Program-made: the position numbers and the translations under genes
Virus record (IMG/VR): IMGVR_UViG_3300009154_000082
Location: 1-48,810 of that record
From: a virus
Reading direction: 5' to 3' (one strand)
DNA length: 48,810 bases
Shown: positions 1 through 7,212 of the stretch, one piece after another
Layout: each line of letters begins with the position of its first letter
Position numbering within the stretch: the stretch's first letter is position 1
Notes under the pieces: model-generated
The model's input: the letters and a program-made list of their open reading frames with translations, nothing else
The model's database searches: none
Told to the model about the DNA's origin: nothing

Positions 1-300
1 AGAATGCCAGCATATCTTTCAACTACTGTTGATCCATCTGTTGCTACTAGTTTTGCAAAACCAATAAAATGGGAAGGCGATATTAAAAAACCAACTACAA
101 CCCACATAATTCGTATCCATTTGAAACGTGGTCAAAAAGGATATAGATATGTCGGGGATCGTTCTTCAATTGCAGGTGAGCATGAAGGCATTTTAGGAAG
201 AGGGAAACTATTAAAGATTGGTGAGCATCCCACAATTATTGATCACCCAACTGGTGGACAAATTCATGTATGGGATGCTCATATGGTAGACGAACATTAA
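1..300 (+). CDS. ADP-ribosyltransferase, C-terminal part (5' end outside the window)
   Basis: The frame is open at the left edge (an Arg codon precedes the first visible Met), so only about the last 99 residues are present. They carry the late half of a mono-ADP-ribosyltransferase fold: an LSTTVDP segment (the S-T-[ST] motif of the NAD pocket, residues 5-11 from the visible Met) and EHEGILGRG at about residue 59, which fits the catalytic ExE turn (E59, E61). T4 Alt, ModA and ModB use this fold to modify host RNA polymerase and translation proteins; the target here is inference. The gene is on the + strand and converges on the next gene 4 nt away. Because neighbouring genes carry a capsid-targeting-like N-terminus, the missing start may too. 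Confidence 0.8.
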   Translation, partial: RMPAYLSTTVDPSVATSFAKPIKWEGDIKKPTTTHIIRIHLKRGQKGYRYVGDRSSIAGEHEGILGRGKLLKIGEHPTIIDHPTGGQIHVWDAHMVDEH

Positions 301-304
301 AAAA

Positions 305-616
305 TTAACGCTGGTATCTATATCCTACAGACCAGATATCAGTATACATATCATGGAGTCGATTATCACCAACAGAATTCTTGAAGTTGGTGTAGTCGAT
401 ATCCATAATACGCTTTACCATTAGATCAGCAAGCTTTTGCTTGGTAGTAAAAATACGATACTTGTAGTCAGAACCATTTATCTCTACAATTGTTTCATCA
501 GGAAATTGATTTTCAAGATGCTCACGCATACGAGCACGAATAACAAGACCCTGACCAGTAGGATCATTCCAATCTTGAACAGCACTAATAAAACCATCAT
601 TTTGCATTAACCACAT
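305..616 (-). CDS. Conserved small protein of unknown function (MWLM..GFISAV type)
   Basis: 103 residues, soluble, with no signal or membrane segment. It opens MWLMQNDGFISAV and continues with a (VIRARMREHLE) helix and a tyrosine-rich end (YTDIWSVGYRYQ). This matches the pattern of a widespread small bacterial/phage family that begins MW-hydrophobic-GF-[FI]-S and has no assigned activity. The first ATG is kept although the AAAG upstream is rather far; an internal ATG at codon 4 is an alternative. It lies downstream of the kinase-like gene with a 17-nt gap and is probably co-transcribed with it. Confidence 0.7.
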   Translation of the reverse strand: MWLMQNDGFISAVQDWNDPTGQGLVIRARMREHLENQFPDETIVEINGSDYKYRIFTTKQKLADLMVKRIMDIDYTNFKNSVGDNRLHDMYTDIWSVGYRYQR

Positions 617-633
617 AATATATTATCTTTCAC

Positions 634-1332
634 TTATTTGTACGAATCAATTAGCGCCTGTTTGCGCTTTACGAAATTTGAGTGTAACTCTTTCCAGTTA
701 GAAAGTCCAGAAGTTTTAAACAGATGATAGATATGATCATCATCAATATTCTTAACTGCTTCTAGACCTTCATGTTCTGCTTTTGGATATTTCTTGAAAG
801 CACTGTTGAAAATATGACCTGATGCATTGCTTGGGTTTCTTAATGATTCCTTTTCAGCAATATCTGCTCCATATTCTTTTGGGCCACCTTGTGCTCTAAA
901 ATTAAATGCACCTCCATGGTCAATAGCATGTAGATTTCCTGTCTTACTATTATGCACAATATTGTCGTGTTCTAGACCCGCAATATCCCAATTCTTTGTA
1001 AGAATTGCGGCATGATACATTTTACCAAGTTGACCAGCATGTTTCTTACTGACATTATCATAATATGATGGCTTCGCTGGGCTAACATGCTCATTCCATT
1101 CTGTCTTAATGCCAGATTCGCCATGCATCTCTGGCTTCAAGGTATTGATGCCCATATGCTCATAAATCTTACCTGTAAGAGCTTCTATCTTGGCTTGATC
1201 AGGGTTTCTGTAGTTCTTCACATAATATTTCTTACCAGTTTTAGAATCGACGTGAACGCCGCCTTCATTTGAGCCATATTGTGTTCCAGCTTGCTTAACA
1301 AGCTCTTCTCTAAATTGTCTAAACGTCTTCAT
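634..1332 (-). CDS. Kinase-like (HipA/PI4K-type fold) protein with a capsid-targeting-like N-terminus
   Basis: 232 residues. The start (MKTFRQFREE) resembles the T4 capsid-targeting sequence MKTYQEFIAE, whose E is the cut site of the gp21 prohead protease. Next come GGVHVDSKTGKKYYVK (residues ~24-39, nucleotide-binding loop and Lys), a conserved Glu helix, then NWDIAGLEHDN (catalytic-loop-like D...DN) and AIDHGGAFNFRAQGG (metal-binding D and a distinctive FRAQGG). This order fits atypical kinases such as HipA, PI3/4-kinase or toxin kinases; the substrate is unknown. A TATAAATA late promoter lies 24 nt upstream and AAAGGA precedes the ATG. Inference: a late-made kinase packaged in the head and injected. 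Confidence 0.65.
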   Translation of the reverse strand: MKTFRQFREELVKQAGTQYGSNEGGVHVDSKTGKKYYVKNYRNPDQAKIEALTGKIYEHMGINTLKPEMHGESGIKTEWNEHVSPAKPSYYDNVSKKHAGQLGKMYHAAILTKNWDIAGLEHDNIVHNSKTGNLHAIDHGGAFNFRAQGGPKEYGADIAEKESLRNPSNASGHIFNSAFKKYPKAEHEGLEAVKNIDDDHIYHLFKTSGLSNWKELHSNFVKRKQALIDSYK

Positions 1333-1355
1333 GCGATGTTCCTTTGGGTTTTATA

Positions 1356-1363
1356 TATTTATA
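1356..1363 (-). promoter_or_regulatory. T4-type late promoter
   Basis: Reads TATAAATA on the minus strand, an exact match to the T4 late -10 box, with no sigma70 -35 ahead of it. It lies 24 nt upstream of the ATG of the kinase-like gene, a normal late-leader length. Confidence 0.65.
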
Positions 1364-1688
1364 CCCAAGAAGTATCGTAGAACCTATGATCCTTGATTTC
1401 CCACTTATCATAGATAGCGTTGCCATCTTCGTCTTCGTCAACAGCAACCCATGCCACAGTCTTTAGAACCCTAGCATAGCGAAAGCCAATATCAACACCG
1501 TCAATGACATTGGTCACATAGACGATGTGTGGGCAATCAGGAGCAAAGTCGATGCCTTCATCAGGACGAACAGCATACTCAAAAAGATTACGCTTTTCTT
1601 TCTCAACAAAGCTTCCAAGCAACAAAGGAAACTTGTTGTAATCCTTAGTGTTGTGAGTGTCGGTGTTGGTGTGCGGTGCAAAAGCCAT
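1359..1688 (-). CDS. Conserved hypothetical protein, 109 residues
   Basis: The start is the ATG at 1686-1688, preceded by GGGAG. The open frame continues upstream through a tRNA-Ser gene, which cannot be coding. The protein begins MAFAPHTNTDTHNTK and is acidic toward the C-terminus (VDEDEDGNAIYDKWEIKDHRFYDTSWV region). I recognise no domain, signal or membrane segment. Its expression signal is unusual: the promoter lies inside an inverted repeat whose near arm contains the ribosome binding site (see 1697-1744). Confidence 0.7.
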   Translation of the reverse strand: MAFAPHTNTDTHNTKDYNKFPLLLGSFVEKEKRNLFEYAVRPDEGIDFAPDCPHIVYVTNVIDGVDIGFRYARVLKTVAWVAVDEDEDGNAIYDKWEIKDHRFYDTSWV

Positions 1689-1696
1689 AAAAAAAA

Positions 1697-1744
1697 CTCC
1701 CTTTCGAAGAAGTCCTTTATAGACGTTTCGAAAGGGAGTGTCAA
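1697..1744 (-). promoter_or_regulatory. Promoter nested in a terminator-like inverted repeat
   Basis: TTGACA (1739-1744), 17-nt spacer and TATAAA (1716-1721) form a strong sigma70-type promoter. Perfect 12-bp arms at 1697-1708 and 1727-1738 enclose the -10 element. The near arm contains the GGGAG ribosome binding site and is followed by T8 and then the ATG. Read-through RNA from the tRNA-Ser side could fold into a hairpin plus U-tract; RNA started at this promoter lacks the far arm. Confidence 0.7.
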
Positions 1745-1756
1745 TAGTTTTTTTAT

Positions 1757-1842
1757 TGGAGGAGGGTGATGGCATCGAACCATGTACCTTTCGGTACCCG
1801 TAGTTTTCAAGACTACTTGAGGAGCCAACCTCGGCACCCTCC
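1757..1842 (-). tRNA. tRNA-Ser (UGA)
   Basis: Class II cloverleaf with acceptor GGAGGGT/ACCCTCC, anticodon loop CTTGAAA (anticodon TGA), long variable arm closed by GGTACC, and T-loop TTCGATG. The CCA is encoded. It reads UCA codons. Confidence 0.9.
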
Positions 1843-1849
1843 AATAACT

Positions 1850-2071
1850 TTATTTATCTTCTTTTAGAAGCTTTTTCTTTGCTCTTACCCCAATTGCATA
1901 CGGAATTATAAATGGTACACTCACAATAGCAATTCCCAATACAATTGGCCAGAAGACAGTCAGGCTTGCAATCAACCAAAAATATTCCTCAACATCAACA
2001 TTGTGTTTGCCTGTAAAATAAGCTGAGACACCACCAATGATAATAACACCAATTAACCAAATCCAAAACAT
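1850..2071 (-). CDS. Small two-helix membrane protein
   Basis: 73 residues: hydrophobic segments at about 2-19 (FWIWLIGVIIIGGVSAYF) and 33-58 separated by a charged loop (GKHNVDVEEY), then a lysine-rich tail (RAKKKLLKEDK) that should face the cytoplasm. AAGG precedes the ATG. It sits 4 nt beyond the helicase stop, so it is in the helicase operon. The function is unknown; no holin signature beyond size and topology. Confidence 0.65.
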   Translation of the reverse strand: MFWIWLIGVIIIGGVSAYFTGKHNVDVEEYFWLIASLTVFWPIVLGIAIVSVPFIIPYAIGVRAKKKLLKEDK

Positions 2072-2075
2072 AATA

Positions 2076-3590
2076 TTAAACCTTCTTTGGTACTTGCGTT
2101 ACGTCAACATAACGCTTCTTAGCACGAGTTACACCAACGTACACCAAATTTCTTTCCTGATCAGTCTGCCATTGCATAGTGCACTGCTTACCCATAATCT
2201 CATTACGTCCAAGCAGATAGACAGTATCCCATTCAAGACCTTTAGCACGATGAACAGAGCATAGTAGAACCTTGTTCTTATGTCCATTCAAATCATCAAC
2301 AAAAAGACCTTCAATCATCTCAATAAGAGCATCCTTGTCCTTAAGTCTCATTTCCTTTGCACGTTCAATCAGAACGATCAAAGTTTCTGCACGATCAGTG
2401 ATAAAATCAGTGCGTTCTACACCTTTCTTCTTAGCACGATCAATTTCCTTTTTCGTCCATTCATTGACATGCATCTTAAGTTTATCAAAATCCTTAGTAC
2501 GCCACTTCTTGGCAAGTGAAATCAAATTACTACCAATTTCACGACCTTCAATCTTTGCAGCTTTGCCTTGACGAATAAACTTAAAGCAAAGATTGACCAG
2601 ATACTTGTTATAGCGTGAGAGAATGACTTCACCAGGCTTTACCATATCAGGCAGGTTGTAGTACAGAATGCTATCAAGTTCACCTTCAGCAGTGCTCTCA
2701 TGAGCTTCAATGCCAGTAACGTAAGTCTGCGCCAGTTCAACTACCTTCTTAGGGCAACGATATGTCACCGAAAGAGGAAGCGTGATAGCATTAAAATCAT
2801 CACGAATTTGATCAAGTGCATCGTTATCAGCACCAGTAAAGCCATAGATTGCCTGATATGGATCACCAACAGCTAGCATACGCCCAGTAGGCTTCAGCAT
2901 ACGCTTAGCAAGTTCACGGCGAGAAGGATTAGTATCCTGCGCTTCATCGATCATAACCCAATCATACTGCGGCATTTCAAGGTTCATCTTGAGAGGCAGG
3001 TAGATCATATCATCAAAATCAATATTTTCAGAGTTGTTGAAATCATAATTCAACACTTCTTGACAAAACTTGATCAGATAATTCATTTCTGAACGATCAT
3101 CAAAACGCTCAGGAAGATTTTCATCAAGACCAAAGGTCAGGATCATGTTTTCCCAAACATCAATTTGATCAGGAATAATTGCACCAATACCACGTTGCTT
3201 AGCCATAGATACAATACGAGAAATCTGAAAAGCTTGCTTATCGAAATCATCATCCTTATGACTATTATCATTTAGGAATTTGATCATACCAAAAACCTTA
3301 TTGGACGGACTACCAATATTTGGCATAACTTTACGAATAGCCTGATAGCCAGCAGAATGGAATGTGCCAGCCTTGACGTTGAACATACCCTTACAACGAA
3401 GAAATAGTTCATCCGCCATCTTCTTGTTAAATGCACCAAGAAAAATGTCACCCTTCATGAGCTTTGCAGCTTCGATGATAGTGGTGGTCTTACCAGAACC
3501 AGCCTTGGCATCAACAATGATGGAGCCGATTGATGGATCAGTCACAGCATCAAAAATTGCTTGCTGATATGCAGAAGGTACAAATGTCAT
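2076..3590 (-). CDS. SF1 DNA helicase, UvrD/Rep/Dda-like
   Basis: 504 residues with helicase motifs in order: Q-motif region (YQQAIFDAV), Walker A AGSGKTTT (~residues 30-37), VMIDEAQDTNPSRR (motif II), YRCPKKV (motif IV region), and near the C-terminus VHRAKGLEWDTVYL (motif V) and YVGVTRAKKR (motif VI). It is shorter than UvrD (about 720) and close to phage Dda (about 440), so the 2B-type insertions are reduced. Expected role: 3'-5' or Dda-like 5'-3' strand separation at replication or recombination forks. AAAGGA precedes the ATG. Its own promoter overlaps the end of the upstream small gene. Confidence 0.9.
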   Translation of the reverse strand: MTFVPSAYQQAIFDAVTDPSIGSIIVDAKAGSGKTTTIIEAAKLMKGDIFLGAFNKKMADELFLRCKGMFNVKAGTFHSAGYQAIRKVMPNIGSPSNKVFGMIKFLNDNSHKDDDFDKQAFQISRIVSMAKQRGIGAIIPDQIDVWENMILTFGLDENLPERFDDRSEMNYLIKFCQEVLNYDFNNSENIDFDDMIYLPLKMNLEMPQYDWVMIDEAQDTNPSRRELAKRMLKPTGRMLAVGDPYQAIYGFTGADNDALDQIRDDFNAITLPLSVTYRCPKKVVELAQTYVTGIEAHESTAEGELDSILYYNLPDMVKPGEVILSRYNKYLVNLCFKFIRQGKAAKIEGREIGSNLISLAKKWRTKDFDKLKMHVNEWTKKEIDRAKKKGVERTDFITDRAETLIVLIERAKEMRLKDKDALIEMIEGLFVDDLNGHKNKVLLCSVHRAKGLEWDTVYLLGRNEIMGKQCTMQWQTDQERNLVYVGVTRAKKRYVDVTQVPKKV

Positions 3591-3620
3591 AATATATTCC
3601 TTTGATTGTCTGTCCTATTG

Positions 3621-3649
3621 TTAATATAGGGACAAATCAATGCTGTCAA
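3621..3649 (-). promoter_or_regulatory. Sigma70-type promoter for the helicase operon
   Basis: TTGACA (3644-3649), 17-nt spacer, TATTAA (3621-3626) inside the 3' end of the preceding gene. An imperfect inverted repeat (TTGATT-TGTCC / GGACA-AATCAA) again encloses the -10 and reaches the helicase ribosome binding site. Confidence 0.65.
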
Positions 3650-3794
3650 TCATTTTTTTATAAAATCTGTTATAAAAGTTTAATTCTGCCAAATCAGCAG
3701 GATAATCCTGAAAACGCTTGCGTTCCTGCTTTGGTAAATTATCAAACCATTCCCAAAAACATTTTTTAAAATGTGGAGTATCAAAAACATCCAT
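3621..3794 (-). CDS. Small conserved-type phage protein, 57 residues
   Basis: Starts MDVFDTPHFKKCFWEWFDNL and ends KKMIDSIDLSLY. It is aromatic and charged, predicted all-alpha, with no membrane segment. No strong Shine-Dalgarno sequence is visible; the ATG lies 3 nt beyond the stop of the phosphoesterase gene, so translational coupling is likely. The helicase promoter occupies its last codons. I do not recognise the family. Confidence 0.65.
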   Translation of the reverse strand: MDVFDTPHFKKCFWEWFDNLPKQERKRFQDYPADLAELNFYNRFYKKMIDSIDLSLY

Positions 3795-3797
3795 ATA

Positions 3798-4547
3798 TTA
3801 TAATTGTAACTCTTGCCATGTTACAATTTCCCATGTTCCATCATGATGCTCTACAAGAGCAGTCAAAGATTCTACCCAATCACCATCGTTCATATAAAGA
3901 ATATCATCTATAGTTTTTATTTCTGCATGATGAATATGACCACATATGACACCATCAAATCCACGCTTTTTAGCATATGATGTTATTGTTTTTTCAAACA
4001 TAAAAATGAAGTCAATAGCTTTTTTAACCTTATATTTTAGCCATTTACTCAATGACCAATAACCAAAACCAAGTCTATGACGTATCCAATTAAATCTTCC
4101 ATTTAAGTTCAATATAAAATCGTATGCACGATCACCAAGAAAACTAATCCATGGAGCTAATCTAGTAATACCATCAAATAGATCACCATGAACAACAAGA
4201 TATTTTTTACCATCAATGCCCACATGAGTTATTTGGTTGCAAATTTGTACATTACCAAAATTTGCTGCATATGGTATCATAGGACGAAGAAATTCGTCAT
4301 GATTACCAGCAACATATACAACTTTAGTGCCTCTTTTTGCAAGCTTTAAAATTCTACGGATAACATCTGTATGTGTCTGCTTCCATTTCATTTTATTTTG
4401 TTGTATCTTCCAAGCATCAATAATATCACCGACAAGATACAAAGATTCACAGCTATTATTCTTAAGAAAATTGTCAAGGTAATCAGCCTTGCAATCTTTT
4501 GTGCCTAAGTGTACATCACTAATAAAAATGCTTTTATATTTTGTCAT
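3798..4547 (-). CDS. Metallophosphoesterase, LpxH2 (UDP-2,3-diacylglucosamine diphosphatase)-like
   Basis: 249 residues with the full calcineurin-like metal site: SDVHLGT (residues 10-16), GDIIDAW (~41), GNHDEF (~82), VHGDLFD (~119), GHIHHAE (~204) and NDGDWVES. The order and the YWSLSKWLK and DGVICGHIHHAE segments match alphaproteobacterial LpxH2, which cleaves UDP-diacylglucosamine in lipid A synthesis. Whether the phage enzyme acts on lipid A or another phosphodiester is open. It looks acquired from a host. A CATAAATA late-type box lies upstream (4575-4582). Confidence 0.85.
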   Translation of the reverse strand: MTKYKSIFISDVHLGTKDCKADYLDNFLKNNSCESLYLVGDIIDAWKIQQNKMKWKQTHTDVIRRILKLAKRGTKVVYVAGNHDEFLRPMIPYAANFGNVQICNQITHVGIDGKKYLVVHGDLFDGITRLAPWISFLGDRAYDFILNLNGRFNWIRHRLGFGYWSLSKWLKYKVKKAIDFIFMFEKTITSYAKKRGFDGVICGHIHHAEIKTIDDILYMNDGDWVESLTALVEHHDGTWEIVTWQELQL

Positions 4548-4574
4548 GATTGATCCCGGTGTTAAGACACAACG

Positions 4575-4582
4575 TATTTATG
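4575..4582 (-). promoter_or_regulatory. T4-type late promoter, one mismatch
   Basis: CATAAATA on the minus strand, 28 nt upstream of the phosphoesterase ATG, with no sigma70 -35. Confidence 0.45.
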
Positions 4583-4640
4583 GTTTTGATAAAGTTTAGT
4601 AGGTTTTTAACTAAGTTCAGTTAATTTATTGAGAAATAAA

Positions 4641-5240
4641 TTATTTTATATAAAAACCCTTTCTTTTATAATCGGGGTTATGAACATATGTATATCCGTT
4701 TGGAATATTTAATTCTTCATTATTCCAAACAGGAATAGCAATGCTGTTTCCATATTCAAAATCTGGATTTGTTCTAAAGTGAAGCTCAATTAACTTACCG
4801 TCTATATATTCGACATTAATATAATCATGTATATCAAATAAATCAATAAGACTATTTGGAAAATTTATTTTAATATTAGTCTTTATCCACTTTTCAAACT
4901 TCCATAAAGGCGAATCGGAAAAACGAATACCTTCTACAGTTAAAATTTGATTGGTCTTATAGTAATCAACGCTTATATGCCTACCAGTAAAAACCTCACA
5001 CCAAAAATGCCCAGAGGGTAAATGGTCAGTTGAATCTATAAGATATACAAAACTGGCATCAATTCCCATACCAAGCAAATTTACGCAGGGTCTCACTATG
5101 TAAGTCCCAGAAGTTGGAACATTAACTCCAACAGGACCACAAACATAACCCAAATATTTTGATAATAGAAGTTTGTCAAAAACCCAAAGTTTTTCGTTTG
5201 GTATGTTTAACCAAGCTTCAGAATCGGTTGCATATTTCAT
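4641..5240 (-). CDS. Conserved T4-superfamily protein of unknown function
   Basis: 199 residues. It has an N-terminal WVFDKLLLSKYLGYVCGPVG segment, then TYIVRPCVNLLGMG and GHFWCEVFTGRHISVDY. The IVRPxxNLxGMG pattern is one I associate with an uncharacterised protein of marine and rhizobial T4-like phages. No catalytic site is evident. There is no clear Shine-Dalgarno sequence; the ATG at 5238-5240 is the only one before the conserved part. It stands between tRNA-Cys and the phosphoesterase. Confidence 0.65.
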   Translation of the reverse strand: MKYATDSEAWLNIPNEKLWVFDKLLLSKYLGYVCGPVGVNVPTSGTYIVRPCVNLLGMGIDASFVYLIDSTDHLPSGHFWCEVFTGRHISVDYYKTNQILTVEGIRFSDSPLWKFEKWIKTNIKINFPNSLIDLFDIHDYINVEYIDGKLIELHFRTNPDFEYGNSIAIPVWNNEELNIPNGYTYVHNPDYKRKGFYIK

Positions 5241-5299
5241 ATAGAAAATTAAAATCTTATCTATAGTTTGTTAATTTAACAAAGTTCTTAAAATTAAGC

Positions 5300-5375
5300 T
5301 GGAGTCTCGTACCGGATTTGAACCAGTATCTCAAGGATTTGCAGTCCTGCGTCTTAGCCATTGGACAAACGAGAC
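5300..5375 (-). tRNA. tRNA-Cys (GCA)
   Basis: Perfect 7-bp acceptor GTCTCGT/ACGAGAC, anticodon loop CTGCAAA, T-loop TTCAAAT, encoded CCA. The outermost anticodon-stem pair is C/T, the only mismatch. Confidence 0.9.
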
Positions 5376-5380
5376 CTATT

Positions 5381-6295
5381 TTAATCTCTCTTATCGTTCT
5401 TATTACCATCAATAAGTTTCAAACCATATTCATTGATTTGATTTTGTGGAATAAAACTTGCTTTTCTTTTCAGCGGATTATTCTTAAACGGACTATAATC
5501 CACATGATGATGCCAGCGATTAAACTTCCATACAACAGATGCAATATCAGGATATGTATCTGCTAGCATTTTAGACTTAGCAAGTGTACCTTCAACTTCA
5601 TAGAAGTCTTTGCTGTTACCACCACTCATACGCTGAGTAGTGACCTTGCCTTGTAGAAAAGCATTCAACTGAATAGTTGCCCATCCAGCACTCAATACAT
5701 CTAGACACAAAATAGTGTCTTCATTGTAACGACCACGCCACTTAAAAGGAATGTCATTACGAATGAGAAGACAAGAATAAATCCTTGTATTCAAAACATA
5801 TGGGTTAGCTTTAGCATCACACTTACAGAAAGAATAATAGTTAAAGCCAGCAATTGCTAGGTTTTCATATCTATCTACAAAATCTTCAGTCGCCACAAAG
5901 TTAACATTTGTTCTCATAGGAGACTTCATATTTCTATTTAGACGATGAAAGTCATCAAGATTATCATCCAGTACCCAATGCCAAGCATGACCTTCTAACA
6001 TAGAATGATCCCATGCAAAGTTACGTGCTGGACCAGGCCCTGTGCTCTTGGTCAATCCAAGATCATCAAGAACCTCATATTCTTCCTTGTACTTCTTAGG
6101 AAGGATCAGAAGCTTATCTGCACCGACCACTTTAGCATATTCGTCAAACTCTTCTTCCTCTACGATAACCCTAAATGGAACGCCAAGTCTATTCAGCGCC
6201 CTATTGGTCAGCATATTTGTATATCGACCTTTCGATACGATATACACAGGATAGCGGTTATCACGCTTATTCTTGTATCCAACGCTTTGCAGCAT
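5381..6295 (-). CDS. TET-associated DNA glycosyltransferase (TAGT family)
   Basis: 304 residues matching the TAGT pattern: YPVYIVSKGRYTNMLTNRAL (from residue ~15), VIVEEEEFDEY, a glycine-rich GPGPARNFAWDHS, HWVLDDN (DxD-type metal/nucleotide-sugar site), NTRIYSCLLIRNDI, WRGRYNEDT and MSGGNS. TAGT enzymes add sugars to 5-hydroxymethyl-pyrimidines made by phage TET/JBP dioxygenases, protecting phage DNA from nucleases. No TET or hydroxymethylase is in this window. The gene overlaps the next upstream gene by 29 nt, so the two are translated together. Confidence 0.85.
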   Translation of the reverse strand: MLQSVGYKNKRDNRYPVYIVSKGRYTNMLTNRALNRLGVPFRVIVEEEEFDEYAKVVGADKLLILPKKYKEEYEVLDDLGLTKSTGPGPARNFAWDHSMLEGHAWHWVLDDNLDDFHRLNRNMKSPMRTNVNFVATEDFVDRYENLAIAGFNYYSFCKCDAKANPYVLNTRIYSCLLIRNDIPFKWRGRYNEDTILCLDVLSAGWATIQLNAFLQGKVTTQRMSGGNSKDFYEVEGTLAKSKMLADTYPDIASVVWKFNRWHHHVDYSPFKNNPLKRKASFIPQNQINEYGLKLIDGNKNDKRD

Positions 6296-6533
6296 TTTTG
6301 CCTCGCTCTAGTTCTGGATACCAAGCACTTTTAGTCTTTGGTGTCAATTTCTGGCCAATCAACTTAGAAAATTCATCCAAGTCTTCTTGACTGTCAAAAC
6401 GAAAAATAATCTTAGCAAATGGTGGTTTGCTCTCCTGAACAAACTCAGGCATATCAACCCATTCATTTGTAGATGGCGTTGCATCTTCCTGAATATAATC
6501 AGGATCATCAAACCATTTTTCTAATGATGACAT
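6267..6533 (-). CDS. Small partner protein upstream of the DNA glycosyltransferase
   Basis: 88 residues. An acidic, low-complexity start (SSLEKWFDDPDYIQEDATP) is followed by a compact part with FAKIIFRFDSQEDLDEF and LTPKTKSAWYPE. I associate this small protein type with base-modification gene sets in phages, but no activity is known. It overlaps the TAGT gene by 29 nt. A sigma70-type promoter (TTGACA at 6588-6593) drives the pair. Confidence 0.65.
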   Translation of the reverse strand: MSSLEKWFDDPDYIQEDATPSTNEWVDMPEFVQESKPPFAKIIFRFDSQEDLDEFSKLIGQKLTPKTKSAWYPELERGKNAAKRWIQE

Positions 6534-6564
6534 ACTAATCTCCAGATAATTTCAAATAATTGCG

Positions 6565-6593
6565 ACATTAACTAAAGTATATATTCATGTCAA
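6565..6593 (-). promoter_or_regulatory. Sigma70-type promoter for the TAGT gene pair
   Basis: TTGACA (6588-6593), 17-nt spacer, TAATGT (6565-6570), just downstream of tRNA-Ser(GCU). Confidence 0.55.
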
Positions 6594-6601
6594 CAATAAA
6601 A

Positions 6602-6691
6602 TGGCGGAACGTCTGGGAATCGAACCCAGTCAACCCTTTACAGGTTGTACGCATTAGCAGTGCGCTGCCTTTGCCATATGGCTCACGTTCC
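6602..6691 (-). tRNA. tRNA-Ser (GCU)
   Basis: Class II: acceptor GGAACGT/ACGTTCC, anticodon loop CTGCTAA, variable arm AACC...GGTT, T-loop TTCGATT, G73 as expected for Ser, encoded CCA. Confidence 0.92.
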
Positions 6692-6700
6692 TAAATATAG

Positions 6701-6757
6701 ACAAGTGGCCAAATATGACGAATTAATACGATTAACTGATCATATTTGGCCACTTGT
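6701..6757. repeat. Perfect 18-bp inverted repeat between two tRNA genes
   Basis: Arms 6701-6718 (acaagtggccaaatatga) and 6740-6757 are exact reverse complements around a 21-nt AT-rich spacer. No T-run follows on either strand, so it is not a standard terminator. It lies in the 75-nt gap between tRNA-Lys and tRNA-Ser. Confidence 0.9.
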
Positions 6758-6766
6758 GACGAATTA

Positions 6767-6842
6767 TGGTGGACACTTTGGGGTTCGAACCCAAGACCTA
6801 CAGGTTAAAAGCCCGTTGCTCTACCTACTGAGCTAAATGTCC
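6767..6842 (-). tRNA. tRNA-Lys (UUU)
   Basis: Acceptor GGACATT/AGTGTCC (one G-T), D-arm with GG, anticodon loop CTTTTAA, T-loop TTCGAAC, A73, encoded CCA. tRNA-Lys is the usual target of PrrC-type anticodon nucleases. Confidence 0.93.
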
Positions 6843-6850
6843 TTAAATTA

Positions 6851-7183
6851 TTAAATCAAACCCTGTTCAGCAGCAGCTTCAAGAATGAACTGATCTACGC
6901 TGGCTTCGATGGTGCGAAGAATATCACACTCAAGAATACCACCAACACGAAGAATAGAACGAGCTTCCACAACAGACACTCCAAAACGGCGTTTGAAGTG
7001 ATATGGCTGATTGTGCAAACCGTTGTTGAAAAGATCGTAATATTGATTTGCAACCTTACGATATTCTTCAAGCTTAGGATTTTCATCCTTGTTTTCAATC
7101 TCACCGTGCATAGGAATTCGGCTTTGAAGAGCTTCAGCCAGTTGCTGATGCTTTCCGCGCTGATACCAATAACAATCTGTCAT
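6851..7183 (-). CDS. Unknown protein, 110 residues
   Basis: Soluble, mostly helical. Features seen: CYWYQRGKHQQLAEALQSRI at the start, KLEEYRKVANQYYDLFNNGL in the middle, RRFGVSVVEARSILR, and an acidic/hydrophobic end. Family not recognised. A weak TTGACT...TAAAAC promoter (7233-7238 / 7210-7215) lies in the 3' end of the upstream arfA-like gene; otherwise it is read from the arfA promoter. Confidence 0.65.
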   Translation of the reverse strand: MTDCYWYQRGKHQQLAEALQSRIPMHGEIENKDENPKLEEYRKVANQYYDLFNNGLHNQPYHFKRRFGVSVVEARSILRVGGILECDILRTIEASVDQFILEAAAEQGLI

Positions 7184-7212
7184 AATATAAACTCCATCAA
7201 TCTTAAATTGTT

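Noticed and set aside
1689-1844. Longer N-terminus for the gene ending at 1359
   Set aside because: The extension runs through tRNA-Ser and the promoter -35/-10, so it cannot be translated from this transcript.
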